64,000 nucleotides of DNA from positions 60,308 through 124,307 of the forward strand of contig JAOAPI010000050.1 of assembly GCA_025462865.1 (NCBI GenBank). Reading direction: 5' to 3'. The stretch's first letter is position 1, and each line of letters begins with the position of its first letter. The notes below the pieces were generated by a model that did not search any database, was not told the DNA's origin, and saw only the letters and a program-made list of their open reading frames with translations. A program made the translations under genes and the position numbers. Shown here piece after piece: positions 51,623 to 60,573 of the stretch. This DNA comes from Candidatus Sulfotelmatobacter sp. GTDB taxonomy: Bacteria > Acidobacteriota > Terriglobia > Terriglobales > Acidobacteriaceae.

Positions 51623-51994
51623 CGAATTGCCTTCGAAACCTGTCAGGGCGTCACCGCTGGATTCGGCATTTTCCTATTCTCACAAGTGATTGAATCTAAT
51701 GGAAAAATATCCGTCATCTCAATTTGAGTCAAGTGAAATGCTGGCGGGGGTGCCTAAGTGTGAAATCCCGAGAAAAACACCGGAAAACGATCTCAGGATG
51801 AGAATCGGACGCTCGCAGGCACGGCGATGAGACGCCATTAACCCCCAGTTCTGCTCGCGAAGCAACCCGTCCTCGCGCAGAAAGGCTTTTAGTTTCAGGC
51901 ATATCCCGCTCGTTACCATGGTTTTTTCAAAAGATCGTGCGTGGCCACGACCTTGCTCCTATGGGTTTACCGGGATTAATGCCAGGGAGGAACT
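51623..51994. other. Divergent control region between kinase and chemosensory operons
   Basis: About 370 bases separate the minus-strand sensor kinase and the plus-strand TonB-fold gene. No supported gene lies here. A GG-N-GC-like motif near 51744 was checked as a sigma-54 site and rejected for wrong spacing. Both operon promoters should lie here. Confidence 0.5.
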
Positions 51995-52339
51995 GTGTCT
52001 TTACGTAAGACAGGACTGTTGTTAGCTGCAATGGCGCTAGTCACAGGTCTTGGTGCGGCAAGGATGCTAGGTCAAGACGCGCAAAGTGAGATGATGCGGC
52101 GCGCCAAGAGCAAAGTGCAGCCTGTTTATCCCGAACTGGCGCGAAAGATGAATATTACCGGCACCGTGAAGCTGGAAGTTGTGGTCTCCCCGGCTGGCAG
52201 CGTCAAGAATGCAAAAGTGATAGGCGGACATCCAGTGCTGGCTAACGCTGCCATGGAGGCCATCAAGAAGTGGCGCTTCGAGCCCTCATCGGTCGAGAGC
52301 TCAGGCGTTTTGGATTTCAAATTCGAACCTCGCAATTAG
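51995..52339 (+). CDS. Small secreted TonB C-terminal domain protein
   Basis: This 114-residue protein starts at GTG 51995 with GGGAGG 4 bases upstream. A signal peptide (TGLLLAAMALVTGLGAARML) is followed by a single TonB C-terminal fold: QPVYPELARKMNITGTVKLE, VVVSPAGSVKNAKVIGGHPV and AMEAIKKWRFEPSS. It lacks the membrane anchor and proline spacer of real TonB, so it should be a free periplasmic protein. It opens the chemosensory operon 34 bases before the MCP gene, which raises the idea of a periplasmic partner for the receptor. Confidence 0.85.
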   Translation: MSLRKTGLLLAAMALVTGLGAARMLGQDAQSEMMRRAKSKVQPVYPELARKMNITGTVKLEVVVSPAGSVKNAKVIGGHPVLANAAMEAIKKWRFEPSSVESSGVLDFKFEPRN

Positions 52340-52373
52340 GAAACGATAAAACAAGCGGCCGGGAGAAAACGGC

Positions 52374-54356
52374 ATGACGATCGGCAAAAAGCTTTACCTA
52401 AATTTCGGAATCATCCTGAGCATGGTGGTAGTTCTGTTCCTGGTGAACCTGCTGGCCGTGCAACGAGAGCATGCCGCCAAGGCTGCGGCCGCGGCCTCTC
52501 TCCAGTTAGTGGATGCCACCGATGGTGTGCGTTTTCAGATGATGCAGAACCGCCTTTACCTGAGCAACTACTTACTGAGCGGCGATACCCGGGAAGTCGA
52601 ACGAATGAATGACGGCCAGCGGACACTTAACGAGAAACTGCAGCAAGCTAAAGTTCTGGCCAACTCCGAGCAGGAGCGCGCGGCGCTTACCAAGGTGGAA
52701 CAACTGGAACAATCATGGGGTAAGGAATTTGCCCAGCCTCTGATCGAGAAGCGCAAGGATGTGGATTCTGGAAACGCAACCGTCGCCGAACTGCAGATTT
52801 ATTACCTCCAAAAAGACGCTTCCTCATGGGTGAAAAATTCCACGGATGCGCTCGATTTGGCCGACGGAGAAAATCGCAAGCTGGTCGAAGCCCGGCGCAA
52901 ATTTGATGAGACCGCCAGTACCTGGACCATCCTCGCTGCCATCGTCAGCACCCTCCTTGCTCTCGGCTTGGGCGTGGCGATTGCCTTTACCACTGCGAAA
53001 TCCATTACCGAACCTCTCAATAACTTGATGAAGGTCTCCCGGCAAATTGGCGACACCGGCGATCTGGAACACAGCATCGACGTGAAGCGCGAGGATGAAA
53101 TTGGAGAACTGGCACGTACCTTTGCCAAGATGGTCACTTATCTGAAAGAGATGGCCAGCGTCTCGGAATCAATTGCCGGCGGCGACCTTACCGTCGAGGT
53201 GAAGCCGCGATCTCCGCATGACACCTTAGGCAACGCATTTGCGCGGATGGTTGAAGGTCTTGGTCGGCTGGTACGAAGCGTGCGCGATGCATCGGCACAA
53301 GTGGCAAGCGCCAGCGGGCAGGTGGCTAACGCTTCCGACGATTCCGCCAAGGTTGGATTGCAGGCTTCCTCGGCCATCGATGAGGTCACGAGCACCATGC
53401 ACGAGATGAGCGTCAACGTGCAAAACATGGTGAAGAGCACGCAGGTACAAGCTTCCAGCGTCAGCGAAACGTCGGCCTCCATCGATCAGATGGTGGCTTC
53501 CATTCAGCGCGTGGCCGATACAGCCAAAGTGTTGCTCGACATCTCAAACCGTTCTCGCGAAGAAGTCCACAACGGTATTACCACCATGGAGAAGGCTACC
53601 GATGGCCTCAACCGGATCAATGCGACTATCACCAGCTCGGGAGAAATCATTGGGGCGCTCGGCCAACGCGCCGATGATATCGGCAAGATCATTGAAGTCA
53701 TCGACGATTTGGCGGAGCAGACGAACCTGCTGGCGCTGAATGCGGCGATCGAAGCGGCGCGAGCGGGCGAGCACGGTTTGGGTTTTGCCGTAGTGGCGGA
53801 CGAAGTCCGCAAACTGGCGGAAAAGTCGGCCCAATCCACCAAGGAAATCTCGGAACTGATTCAGAGTATTCAGAAAGAAGCTCGCAAGGCAGTAGAGAAT
53901 ATGGACCGTTCAACCGGCATCGTGAATGAAGGCCTGGATCTGGGCGGCGAATTGAACGGAGCGCTCCGCAAAATCTCGAATGTGGTCACCGAGGTTTACA
54001 AGTTTGCGCAGGAAATCGGCGCGGCCACGAACGAACAATCTCACGGATCCTCGCAGATTGCCCGGGCTACAACCCGGTTGAACGAAATCACTCACGAAAT
54101 CAACTCAGCCGTCGAAGAGCAAGCCTCGGGAGCGCAGGCCGTGGTGAAAGCCATGGAACGTATGCGCGAACTGGTACAGCAGTCAACCTCGGGATCAACC
54201 GAACTCGCGGCCTCAGCCGAGCAGATGTCGAAAATGTCGCGTGGGCTGCTCGATTTCATGGACCGCTTCACGCTGGAAGAAGCTGCGCGACAAGCCACGA
54301 CAGATGAGAAAAAAGCGCAACCGGGCCGCAGGGCTGCGGCAGCGTCCCGCTTCTAG
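52374..54356 (+). CDS. Methyl-accepting chemotaxis protein
   Basis: This 660-residue chemoreceptor has a first membrane segment at about 10-28, a periplasmic four-helix sensor region of about 150 residues, a second membrane segment at about 185-208, and a HAMP domain. A second HAMP-like section (ESIAGGDLTVEVK) lies before the signalling domain, whose hairpin tip is EQTNLLALNAAIEAARAGE. Glutamine/glutamate methylation helices flank it. No NWETF-like CheR-tether sequence ends the protein (it ends AAAASRF). It feeds CheW and CheA encoded downstream in the same operon. The ligand is unknown. Confidence 0.95.
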   Translation: MTIGKKLYLNFGIILSMVVVLFLVNLLAVQREHAAKAAAAASLQLVDATDGVRFQMMQNRLYLSNYLLSGDTREVERMNDGQRTLNEKLQQAKVLANSEQERAALTKVEQLEQSWGKEFAQPLIEKRKDVDSGNATVAELQIYYLQKDASSWVKNSTDALDLADGENRKLVEARRKFDETASTWTILAAIVSTLLALGLGVAIAFTTAKSITEPLNNLMKVSRQIGDTGDLEHSIDVKREDEIGELARTFAKMVTYLKEMASVSESIAGGDLTVEVKPRSPHDTLGNAFARMVEGLGRLVRSVRDASAQVASASGQVANASDDSAKVGLQASSAIDEVTSTMHEMSVNVQNMVKSTQVQASSVSETSASIDQMVASIQRVADTAKVLLDISNRSREEVHNGITTMEKATDGLNRINATITSSGEIIGALGQRADDIGKIIEVIDDLAEQTNLLALNAAIEAARAGEHGLGFAVVADEVRKLAEKSAQSTKEISELIQSIQKEARKAVENMDRSTGIVNEGLDLGGELNGALRKISNVVTEVYKFAQEIGAATNEQSHGSSQIARATTRLNEITHEINSAVEEQASGAQAVVKAMERMRELVQQSTSGSTELAASAEQMSKMSRGLLDFMDRFTLEEAARQATTDEKKAQPGRRAAAASRF

Positions 54357-54364
54357 GACAGACC

Positions 54365-54865
54365 ATGAACCGCGAACTTCATATCGTGGGCTTCCAGGTG
54401 GGGCGCGAGATCTATGGCGTGCCTATTACCTCGCTGCATGAAATCGTGCGCGTACCCGAAATTACTGCTGTTCCCGACGCGCCCGATTATCTGGAGGGAG
54501 TGATCAATCTGCGGGGCAAAATCGTCTCGGTGATGGATCTACGCAAGCGTTTCGGAGACAAGCATGCCACGCTGAAAAAACAGAATCGCATTCTAGTCGT
54601 GGAGCACTCCGGCAAGCTGGCGGGATTAATCGTCGACTCGGCATCGGAAGTCCTGAAAATTCCCAGTGAGGATGTCGAAGCGCCGCCGGCAGTATTTCAG
54701 GAAGGCGGGCTGAACTGCGTGACGGGTTTGGGAAAAGTTAAAGGCCGCCTGGTCGTGTTGCTTGATATGACCAAATTGTTGTCGCCAGTCAGCCTGCTAC
54801 AGCAAAGTGATAACACGGAGACAAAGATCGCAAAACCGGAAGTCCGGGGAGCTGCCGCGCGTTGA
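54365..54865 (+). CDS. cheW: Chemotaxis coupling protein
   Basis: This 166-residue CheW protein couples the receptor array to CheA. The fold is marked by IVGFQVGREIYGVPITSLHE, PDYLEGVINLRGKIVSVMDL and FGDKHATLKKQNRILVVEHS, then GLIVDSASEVLKIP. It lies 8 bases after the MCP gene. The C-terminal 20 residues (after LLSPVSLLQQ) are an extra polar tail. Confidence 0.95.
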   Translation: MNRELHIVGFQVGREIYGVPITSLHEIVRVPEITAVPDAPDYLEGVINLRGKIVSVMDLRKRFGDKHATLKKQNRILVVEHSGKLAGLIVDSASEVLKIPSEDVEAPPAVFQEGGLNCVTGLGKVKGRLVVLLDMTKLLSPVSLLQQSDNTETKIAKPEVRGAAAR

Positions 54866-54915
54866 GCGCCGCAAGATCGGCGAGGCGCGGAGCACGATAG
54901 GGAAATGAGAGAACG

Positions 54916-55827
54916 ATGAGCACATTCGGAGCGGCACCAGCTCCTGTCTTGACGGAAGCGGAACTGCGACTGTTACAGGCACTGGTGTATCAGGAATGCG
55001 GCATGCACTTCGACGAGCGCCGCACGCATTTCCTGCAGGACCGCCTGCTGCGGCGACTGAAAGAGTGTCGCGTCGATTCCTTCTACTCCTATTACCGGCT
55101 GCTGATCAGCCAGGAAGGAAAGACGGAATTAGCAAAGCTGGTCGAAAACCTAACAGTCAATGAAACCAGTTTCTTCCGGCACAAGGCTCAGTTGGATTTG
55201 TTCCAGAAGTTCGTCCTCGAAGAGATGCTGAAATATAAGCAGGCGCACCGGGAGTATTCAATTCGAGTGTGGAGCGCAGGCTGTTCTACTGGGCAGGAGG
55301 CTTACACCCTGGGCATGATGGCGGCCGACACGCTGGCTTATTACTACCTGCGCAATCCGCTTCCGGTCGAGGTGGTTTTGCCCAAGCCCTTGATCCCCCC
55401 ACCCTGGCGAGTGGAAATTCTGGCCAGCGACATCAGTTATGCAGTTCTGCGCACGGGGCAAGAGGGCGCTTACAACGACCACCAAATGGCGACAGTGGAC
55501 TACGGTTTTCGTCTGCGCTACTTCGACAAGATAGGTGATCGGTATGCGGTCAAAAAAACGTTGAAGGAAATGGTTCATTTCGATTTTCACAACTTGAAGA
55601 CCGAGTACCTGCCCCAGCGCAATGATGTGATCTTCTGCCGCAACGTGATGATGTATTTCGACGAGGCCGAACAGAAACGGCTGATCGAAAAGTTCTACCG
55701 CTGCCTGAACCCCGGCGGTTACCTGTTTGTGGGACATGCGGAGAGCCTGCTCGGCCTTACCGAAAAGTTCCGTATGGTGCACAAGGACAGCGGAACGGCG
55801 TATCAGCGAATTGAGGCATCTGAGTGA
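54916..55827 (+). CDS. cheR: Chemotaxis receptor methyltransferase
   Basis: This 303-residue protein is a canonical CheR that methylates receptor glutamates with SAM. It has the N-terminal helical domain (ECGMHFDERRTHFLQDRLLR), the family motif NETSFFRH, the SAM loop VWSAGCSTGQEAYTLGM, ASDISYAVL and FCRNVMMYFDEAEQKRL. A loop of about 25 residues between the SAM loop and ILASDIS is longer than in Salmonella CheR. It sits between cheW and cheA; the cheA GTG overlaps its stop. Confidence 0.95.
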   Translation: MSTFGAAPAPVLTEAELRLLQALVYQECGMHFDERRTHFLQDRLLRRLKECRVDSFYSYYRLLISQEGKTELAKLVENLTVNETSFFRHKAQLDLFQKFVLEEMLKYKQAHREYSIRVWSAGCSTGQEAYTLGMMAADTLAYYYLRNPLPVEVVLPKPLIPPPWRVEILASDISYAVLRTGQEGAYNDHQMATVDYGFRLRYFDKIGDRYAVKKTLKEMVHFDFHNLKTEYLPQRNDVIFCRNVMMYFDEAEQKRLIEKFYRCLNPGGYLFVGHAESLLGLTEKFRMVHKDSGTAYQRIEASE

Positions 55828-58028
55828 CGAATCTTCCCGATGAGCGCGGAGCGGAACTGCGAGAGCTCTTCTTTGAGACTTCGCAGGAGCTCATCCAGGC
55901 GCTGAACGAAGAATCTCTGAAGCTGGAGAATCATCCCGGCGATGAGGAGATTGTGCGTTCGATCCGGCGGACGGTGCACACGCTGAAGGGGGACTCGGCG
56001 GCCTGCGGCCTGCAGGAGTTGAGCGAATTGGCCCACCAGTTCGAAGATGCGCTGTCTCTGGAAAGCGCCGCCGCCCATAGCGCGTTGCCAGAAATTGCTT
56101 TTGCCGCGGCAGATATTTTTGCTGAAATGCTCTCCTCCTACCGTCGAGAAAGCCCAATGCCCGCCACGGAAGTTCTGCGAAAAAGAATCACGGAGCTGAC
56201 CGCAGCGCCGGCCGCGAAGAAAACTCGAGGCAAGGCAAAATCCGCGGATCCTCTTCCGCAGTCCAGCAAAAATTGGACGGAAGCCGAGAAGCGCGCCATA
56301 GCTCAGGCAAAAACTGCCGGACTTGGTCTGTACAACGTCGTGGTGAAAATTGATCCTCACTGCGCGATGCCGATCGCGGCGCGGCAACTGATTCACAATG
56401 CGATAAGTTCCATGGGGGAAGTCCTTGTGGTGCGGCCTGATGCGAAATCGCCTGCCGCTTCGAAGCAAGTCGAGTTCGTATTTGCCACCGCACAGGCGAA
56501 CCAACAGATTGCGGCCAAGTGCCACATCCCGACGATTGCAGGCGAAGTTAATGTCAGCCTCATCCATGCCGCCCGAACAGCAAAAGCTTCGGCGAAAATC
56601 GTTGATCAACCTGCGGCTCTTGGGCTTGATGCTGCGGTTACAAATTCCCCATCCAGTCCAGGTTTGGCGACGGCAGCGGCCGCATCGGTTCCTAACGCTT
56701 CTCCCGAAGTGCAATTCCCAACTACCGAAACCGGCCAACAGCAAGCTTCCACGGAAAATATGCTGCGCGTCGAAGCGGGACGGATCGACAGTGTGCTCAA
56801 TCTGGTCGGGGAGCTGATCATCGGCAAATCGATGCTGCAGCAAGCGCTCAACGAGTTCGGTAAGCGCTATCCCAAGGAATTGCTCCGCGGCAAGTTTGCT
56901 GATGCCATGGCATTTCAGGCGCGAGTGCTGAACGACCTGCAACGCTCGGTGATGAAGATCCGCATGGTGCCTGTGGACCAGTTGTTCCGGCGCTTCCCTC
57001 GCATGGTCCGCGATGTAGCGCGGCAGTGCGGTCGCGAAGTGGATCTCGATCTCAGCGGCCTGGAGACCGATCTGGACAAAGGGATTCTCGACGCCATCGC
57101 CGAGCCCCTCACGCATCTGGTGCGCAATGCCGTAAGTCACGGCATCGAACCCGTCGAGCAACGCAAGGCGCAGGGAAAAGCTCCGCGCGGGAAAATCCGC
57201 CTACATGCCTACCACCAGGGCAATCAGGTAGTGGTCGAGATCAGCGACGATGGGCGCGGAATCGATGCGCAGAAGATTCGCGGCAAAGCGATAGAACTTG
57301 GAATGGTGACGGCGGAAGAGGCAAACCGTCTGAGCGAAAGCGAGACTTTGGATTTCATTTTCCGGCCCGGGTTCAGCACGGCAGAAGAGGTTACGCAAGT
57401 CTCTGGACGCGGTGTGGGCATGGACATTGTGCAGAGCGTGCTTCAGCGGCTGAAGGCGACAATCCACCTGGAGACTCATCTGGGGCGTGGCACGACATTC
57501 CGCCTGAAACTGCCGCTCACCCTCGCGATCATCAAAGCCCTGATGTTCTGGGTTGAGCAGCGCTTGTACGCGATCCCATTGAACGCAGTAAACCAGATTG
57601 CCCGCACTCGTGAATCCGAAGTTCATCAGGTCGACAACTACGAAGTGCTGCAACTGCGGAATCAGGTTCTGCCCCTGCTGCGCCTGGGTCGGCCATCAGT
57701 TCCGGATATTGACCGCAAGTCCAGTAAGTTGTTCGTTCTAGTCATTACCGTCGGCGAGAAAAAATATGGTTTGATTGTCGACGCTTTGGAAGGCGAAGAA
57801 GAGTTGGTGATCAAGGCTTTGGACGACCAGACTTTCTCCACTGATCTGGTGAACGGCGCTTCAATTCTCGGAGATGGAAAAGTTGTACTGATCCTGAATC
57901 TGCCTGCGGTCGTGGAACACGTTGCGCGAACCCGTCCGCAGGACGCGGGCCTGTCCAGTTCTGGGCTCCTATTGAACCATGCCGATCGCGCCCGGCTTGC
58001 TCTAAGTGCAGCAGGAGGCCAGGCATGA
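55824..58028 (+). CDS. cheA: Chemotaxis histidine kinase
   Basis: This 734-residue CheA starts at GTG 55824, overlapping the cheR stop. Domains in order: Hpt (TVHTLKGDSAACGL, phosphorylated H52), a P2-like middle region (about 165-260), a linker rich in Ala, Ser and Pro, a dimerisation P3 region (about 310-390), and the ATPase. The ATPase shows the N box HLVRNAVSHGIEP and G boxes DDGRGID and GRGVGMDIVQ. The C-terminal CheW-like domain closes it. Kinase autophosphorylation would feed CheB and CheY, which are encoded next. Confidence 0.96.
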   Translation: MTNLPDERGAELRELFFETSQELIQALNEESLKLENHPGDEEIVRSIRRTVHTLKGDSAACGLQELSELAHQFEDALSLESAAAHSALPEIAFAAADIFAEMLSSYRRESPMPATEVLRKRITELTAAPAAKKTRGKAKSADPLPQSSKNWTEAEKRAIAQAKTAGLGLYNVVVKIDPHCAMPIAARQLIHNAISSMGEVLVVRPDAKSPAASKQVEFVFATAQANQQIAAKCHIPTIAGEVNVSLIHAARTAKASAKIVDQPAALGLDAAVTNSPSSPGLATAAAASVPNASPEVQFPTTETGQQQASTENMLRVEAGRIDSVLNLVGELIIGKSMLQQALNEFGKRYPKELLRGKFADAMAFQARVLNDLQRSVMKIRMVPVDQLFRRFPRMVRDVARQCGREVDLDLSGLETDLDKGILDAIAEPLTHLVRNAVSHGIEPVEQRKAQGKAPRGKIRLHAYHQGNQVVVEISDDGRGIDAQKIRGKAIELGMVTAEEANRLSESETLDFIFRPGFSTAEEVTQVSGRGVGMDIVQSVLQRLKATIHLETHLGRGTTFRLKLPLTLAIIKALMFWVEQRLYAIPLNAVNQIARTRESEVHQVDNYEVLQLRNQVLPLLRLGRPSVPDIDRKSSKLFVLVITVGEKKYGLIVDALEGEEELVIKALDDQTFSTDLVNGASILGDGKVVLILNLPAVVEHVARTRPQDAGLSSSGLLLNHADRARLALSAAGGQA

Positions 58029-59125
58029 GCCGAGTACGGGTGCTGGTAGTGGACGATTCAGCGCTGATGCGGAAGCTGATCCCGCAGATGCTGGAAGCCG
58101 ACTCTTCAATCGAAGTCGTCGGTACGGCAATGGACGGAACCTTCTGCTTGAAAAAGATCGAAGAACTGCAGCCTCACGTCGTTACCCTCGATCTGCAAAT
58201 GCCGGGCATGAACGGTATCGACACTCTGAAGGAAATCATGCGGCGGAACCCGCTTCCGGTAATCGTAGTCAGTTCGCATAGCACGGAAGGTGCATCGGTC
58301 ACTTTAAAAGCGCTGGGGCTGGGTGCATTCGATTTCGTGACCAAGCCGCGGGACGCTTCGACGCACATGGCTGAAACAGCGACGGAGTTGATTGCCAAAA
58401 TCAAGGCGGCCGCTGGCGGCAAAGTCGTTCGCCCCGGAACTTTAGCGGGCGCTCCGGCGCGTCCAGAAAAAATTTCTGCCGCAAAGTTTGACCCGCCGCC
58501 CAGCAAACTGGTCGCAATCGGGATTTCCACCGGCGGACCGCAAGCCCTCGAGTTCTTGCTGGCGCAGCTTCCCCCGGATTTTCCGGGATCGATTGTGGCC
58601 GTTCAACATATGCCTGAAGGCTTCACCGAGATGTTTGCGCGCCGTCTCGATGAAGTCTGTTCGCTGCGGGTGAAGGAAGCCCAATCGGGCGATCCGTTGC
58701 AGGCCGGACGCGTCCTCATTTGTCCCGGTAGCCGACATATCAAAGTTAAGCGCATGGCCAAGGGGGACGTTGTCGTTCTGAGTGACGAGGAACGAGTAAA
58801 CGGCCACCGCCCCAGCGTGGATGTTTTGTTCCGCAGCGTAGCCGCGGAATATGGCTCGCACGCGGTCGCTGCATTAATGACGGGCATGGGCGACGATGGC
58901 GCCGAAGGTTTGGGAGCAGTAAAGAAGGCTGGCGGCATCACCATTGCCCAAAGCGAAGAGTCTTGCGTAGTTTTTGGAATGCCCAAGGCGGCCATCGAAC
59001 GCGGCTATGCCATGCGTGTGGTGGCTTTGGATGTACTCGCGGGGACGTTGCAGGCGCTTTGTGCCCGCAATGAAGGCCGCGGAATGAACGGCAGCGTAGG
59101 AAAGGGACTTCGCGCCGGGCTTTAG
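58025..59125 (+). CDS. cheB: Chemotaxis receptor methylesterase
   Basis: This 366-residue CheB has a receiver (D10/D11, phosphorylated D56 in TLDLQMPGMNG) joined to a methylesterase domain whose triad is S168 (IGISTGGPQAL), H195 (AVQHMPEGF) and D291 (GMGDDGAEGL). It removes methyl groups from the receptor and may deamidate glutamines. It starts in the cheA stop codon. No cheD is present, so CheB may carry out all deamidation. Confidence 0.96.
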   Translation: MSRVRVLVVDDSALMRKLIPQMLEADSSIEVVGTAMDGTFCLKKIEELQPHVVTLDLQMPGMNGIDTLKEIMRRNPLPVIVVSSHSTEGASVTLKALGLGAFDFVTKPRDASTHMAETATELIAKIKAAAGGKVVRPGTLAGAPARPEKISAAKFDPPPSKLVAIGISTGGPQALEFLLAQLPPDFPGSIVAVQHMPEGFTEMFARRLDEVCSLRVKEAQSGDPLQAGRVLICPGSRHIKVKRMAKGDVVVLSDEERVNGHRPSVDVLFRSVAAEYGSHAVAALMTGMGDDGAEGLGAVKKAGGITIAQSEESCVVFGMPKAAIERGYAMRVVALDVLAGTLQALCARNEGRGMNGSVGKGLRAGL

Positions 59126-59210
59126 ATATTGATCTTGCTATTTGTCTTGTGACTTGCGTCATCTGGCCGACGGGGAACCGCCGTGATGGAATCTGTTAGA
59201 GGAGGCTGTT

Positions 59211-59651
59211 ATGGAGCAGTTTGCACCAATAAAGCGCAGCAAGGACGGCCAACCCGTCCGCTACTTGATCGTGGACGATTCTGTGTTCGCGCGCAAGAAT
59301 CTGGCCCGCATGATTGAAAGTTTTGGCGGGCAGGTGGCGGCCGAGGCCGGTGACGGCTTGACTGCCATCAGCGAGTTCGAGCGTACCCATCCCGACATCG
59401 TGCTCATGGACATCACCATGCCGCAGATGGAAGGCATTGAGGCCGCCGAAAAAATCGTCCAGGCTCACCCGGAGGCCCGCATTGTGATGGTCTCTTCGGT
59501 CGGCTACCAGGAAAACATTGTGGCGGCATTGCAGCGCGGGGCGAGGCATTTCGTCCAGAAGCCGGTGAAGCCGGAAGTGCTGTACGAAGTCATCAAGTAT
59601 GTGCTGGGAGAAGACGGCGCCGTGGCGACTGGGGCCGGCGCGGGAGTTTAA
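59211..59651 (+). CDS. CheY-like response regulator
   Basis: This 146-residue single receiver has the acid pair D22/D23 (LIVDDSVFARKN), phosphorylated D67 (IVLMDITMPQMEG), and the Lys of VQKPVKP. A leader of about 16 residues and a short Gly/Ala tail flank the domain. It is preceded by a strong GAGGAGG and follows cheB after 85 bases. It should be the output regulator of the pathway; no flagellar motor gene is in the window, so its target is open. Confidence 0.93.
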   Translation: MEQFAPIKRSKDGQPVRYLIVDDSVFARKNLARMIESFGGQVAAEAGDGLTAISEFERTHPDIVLMDITMPQMEGIEAAEKIVQAHPEARIVMVSSVGYQENIVAALQRGARHFVQKPVKPEVLYEVIKYVLGEDGAVATGAGAGV

Positions 59652-59656
59652 TCGCA

Positions 59657-60154
59657 ATGAAGATGGAACTGATTCAGCCTTTCATCAACGCGGCCGACGC
59701 CGTGCTGTCGCAAGGTCTGTCGGGTACCACGAAGGTGGGCAACCTCTCGATGGAAGAGGACGCCTATCGCCGCAAAGGCGTAGCCGGCATGGTCGCCCTT
59801 ACCGGCGACATTGAGGGCCGCATCATTCTGGACCTCGAACCGCAAACCGCGGTGCGCGTGGCCAGCCACTATGCGGGCGCCGACCTACCGGAATCCGACG
59901 GGCTGATCAAGGAAACTATCTTTGAGTTGGCGAACCAAGTTGTCGGCAACGCTGTCTGCGCACTCAATGATCAGGGTTTTCATTTCCGCGTGCACCCTCC
60001 GATGCTTCTGACTGCCGCGGAAGGTGACAAGACAAGCGAAGACGTAGAAGCGCTGATGATGTGTTTTGAAACCTCTTTAGGAAACGTGTTTATGAACGTG
60101 GCGCTGCGCCACAACAAGCGGCGGATGTCCGACCATGCGACTGTGGGCTTGTAA
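59657..60154 (+). CDS. cheX: CheX-like CheY-phosphate phosphatase
   Basis: This 165-residue protein has the CheX/CheC/FliY fold with the active-site pair ExxN, E90 and N93, in IFELANQVVGNAV. A beta-sheet region (RRKGVAGMVALTGDIEGRII) precedes the helix and VNVAL-like text (FMNVALRHNKRRM) closes the fold. It should dephosphorylate the CheY-like protein encoded 5 bases upstream. Only one ExxN motif is present, as in CheX; CheC usually carries two. Confidence 0.88.
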   Translation: MKMELIQPFINAADAVLSQGLSGTTKVGNLSMEEDAYRRKGVAGMVALTGDIEGRIILDLEPQTAVRVASHYAGADLPESDGLIKETIFELANQVVGNAVCALNDQGFHFRVHPPMLLTAAEGDKTSEDVEALMMCFETSLGNVFMNVALRHNKRRMSDHATVGL

Positions 60155-60573
60155 GTCGTGCGGACGTCTCAGCATTGCTGACACCATTCGGTTAAGGAAC
60201 TCAAATCGGACGGGCATGGGGTCCGCCATACACCACTCTCCTAACCTACGAAATCTCGACTCTTCGCGGATGCCGGTCTTGACGTTTTCATTGCAGAGTT
60301 GCCTGTTTCGTTCTTCGCGTCCCGATCGGCACGCAAAAAAGCGTCGAATGACAAACGTTGTTGTTTATGGAGACGCAACTGTATCAACACTTGAAAAGGG
60401 CGCATGCTGCCGACACGTTCCGTCCTCCCGGAGTTCAACAATCCTCATACATAAGTAGCGACAAGGCTAATGGACAAGCTTGCGCTTTGCAACATCAGCC
60501 TTCTATACCCGCGCAAAAAAGTGGAGTACGGGTTGTGCGCAGGCACTGCGTCGCATTAGAATCGGTGACACCT
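60155..60573. other. Intergenic region before the exopolysaccharide genes
   Basis: About 420 bases carry no supported gene. The open frame that reaches back to 60358 is left out of the next gene because it has no ribosome site and the signal peptide starts at 60574. No hairpin terminator after cheX was seen. Confidence 0.5.

Noticed and set aside
51738..51755. Sigma-54-like motif TGGCGGGGGTGCC
   Set aside because: The GG and GC are 7 bases apart; a -24/-12 promoter needs 10.
55803..57161. Minus-strand open frame of 452 codons opposite cheA
   Set aside because: It lies wholly antisense to a canonical CheA, has no domain or ribosome site, and is explained by GC-rich third positions.
60358..60573. 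N-terminal extension of the export protein to 60358
   Set aside because: The extra 72 codons have no ribosome site and would bury the signal peptide that begins at 60574.
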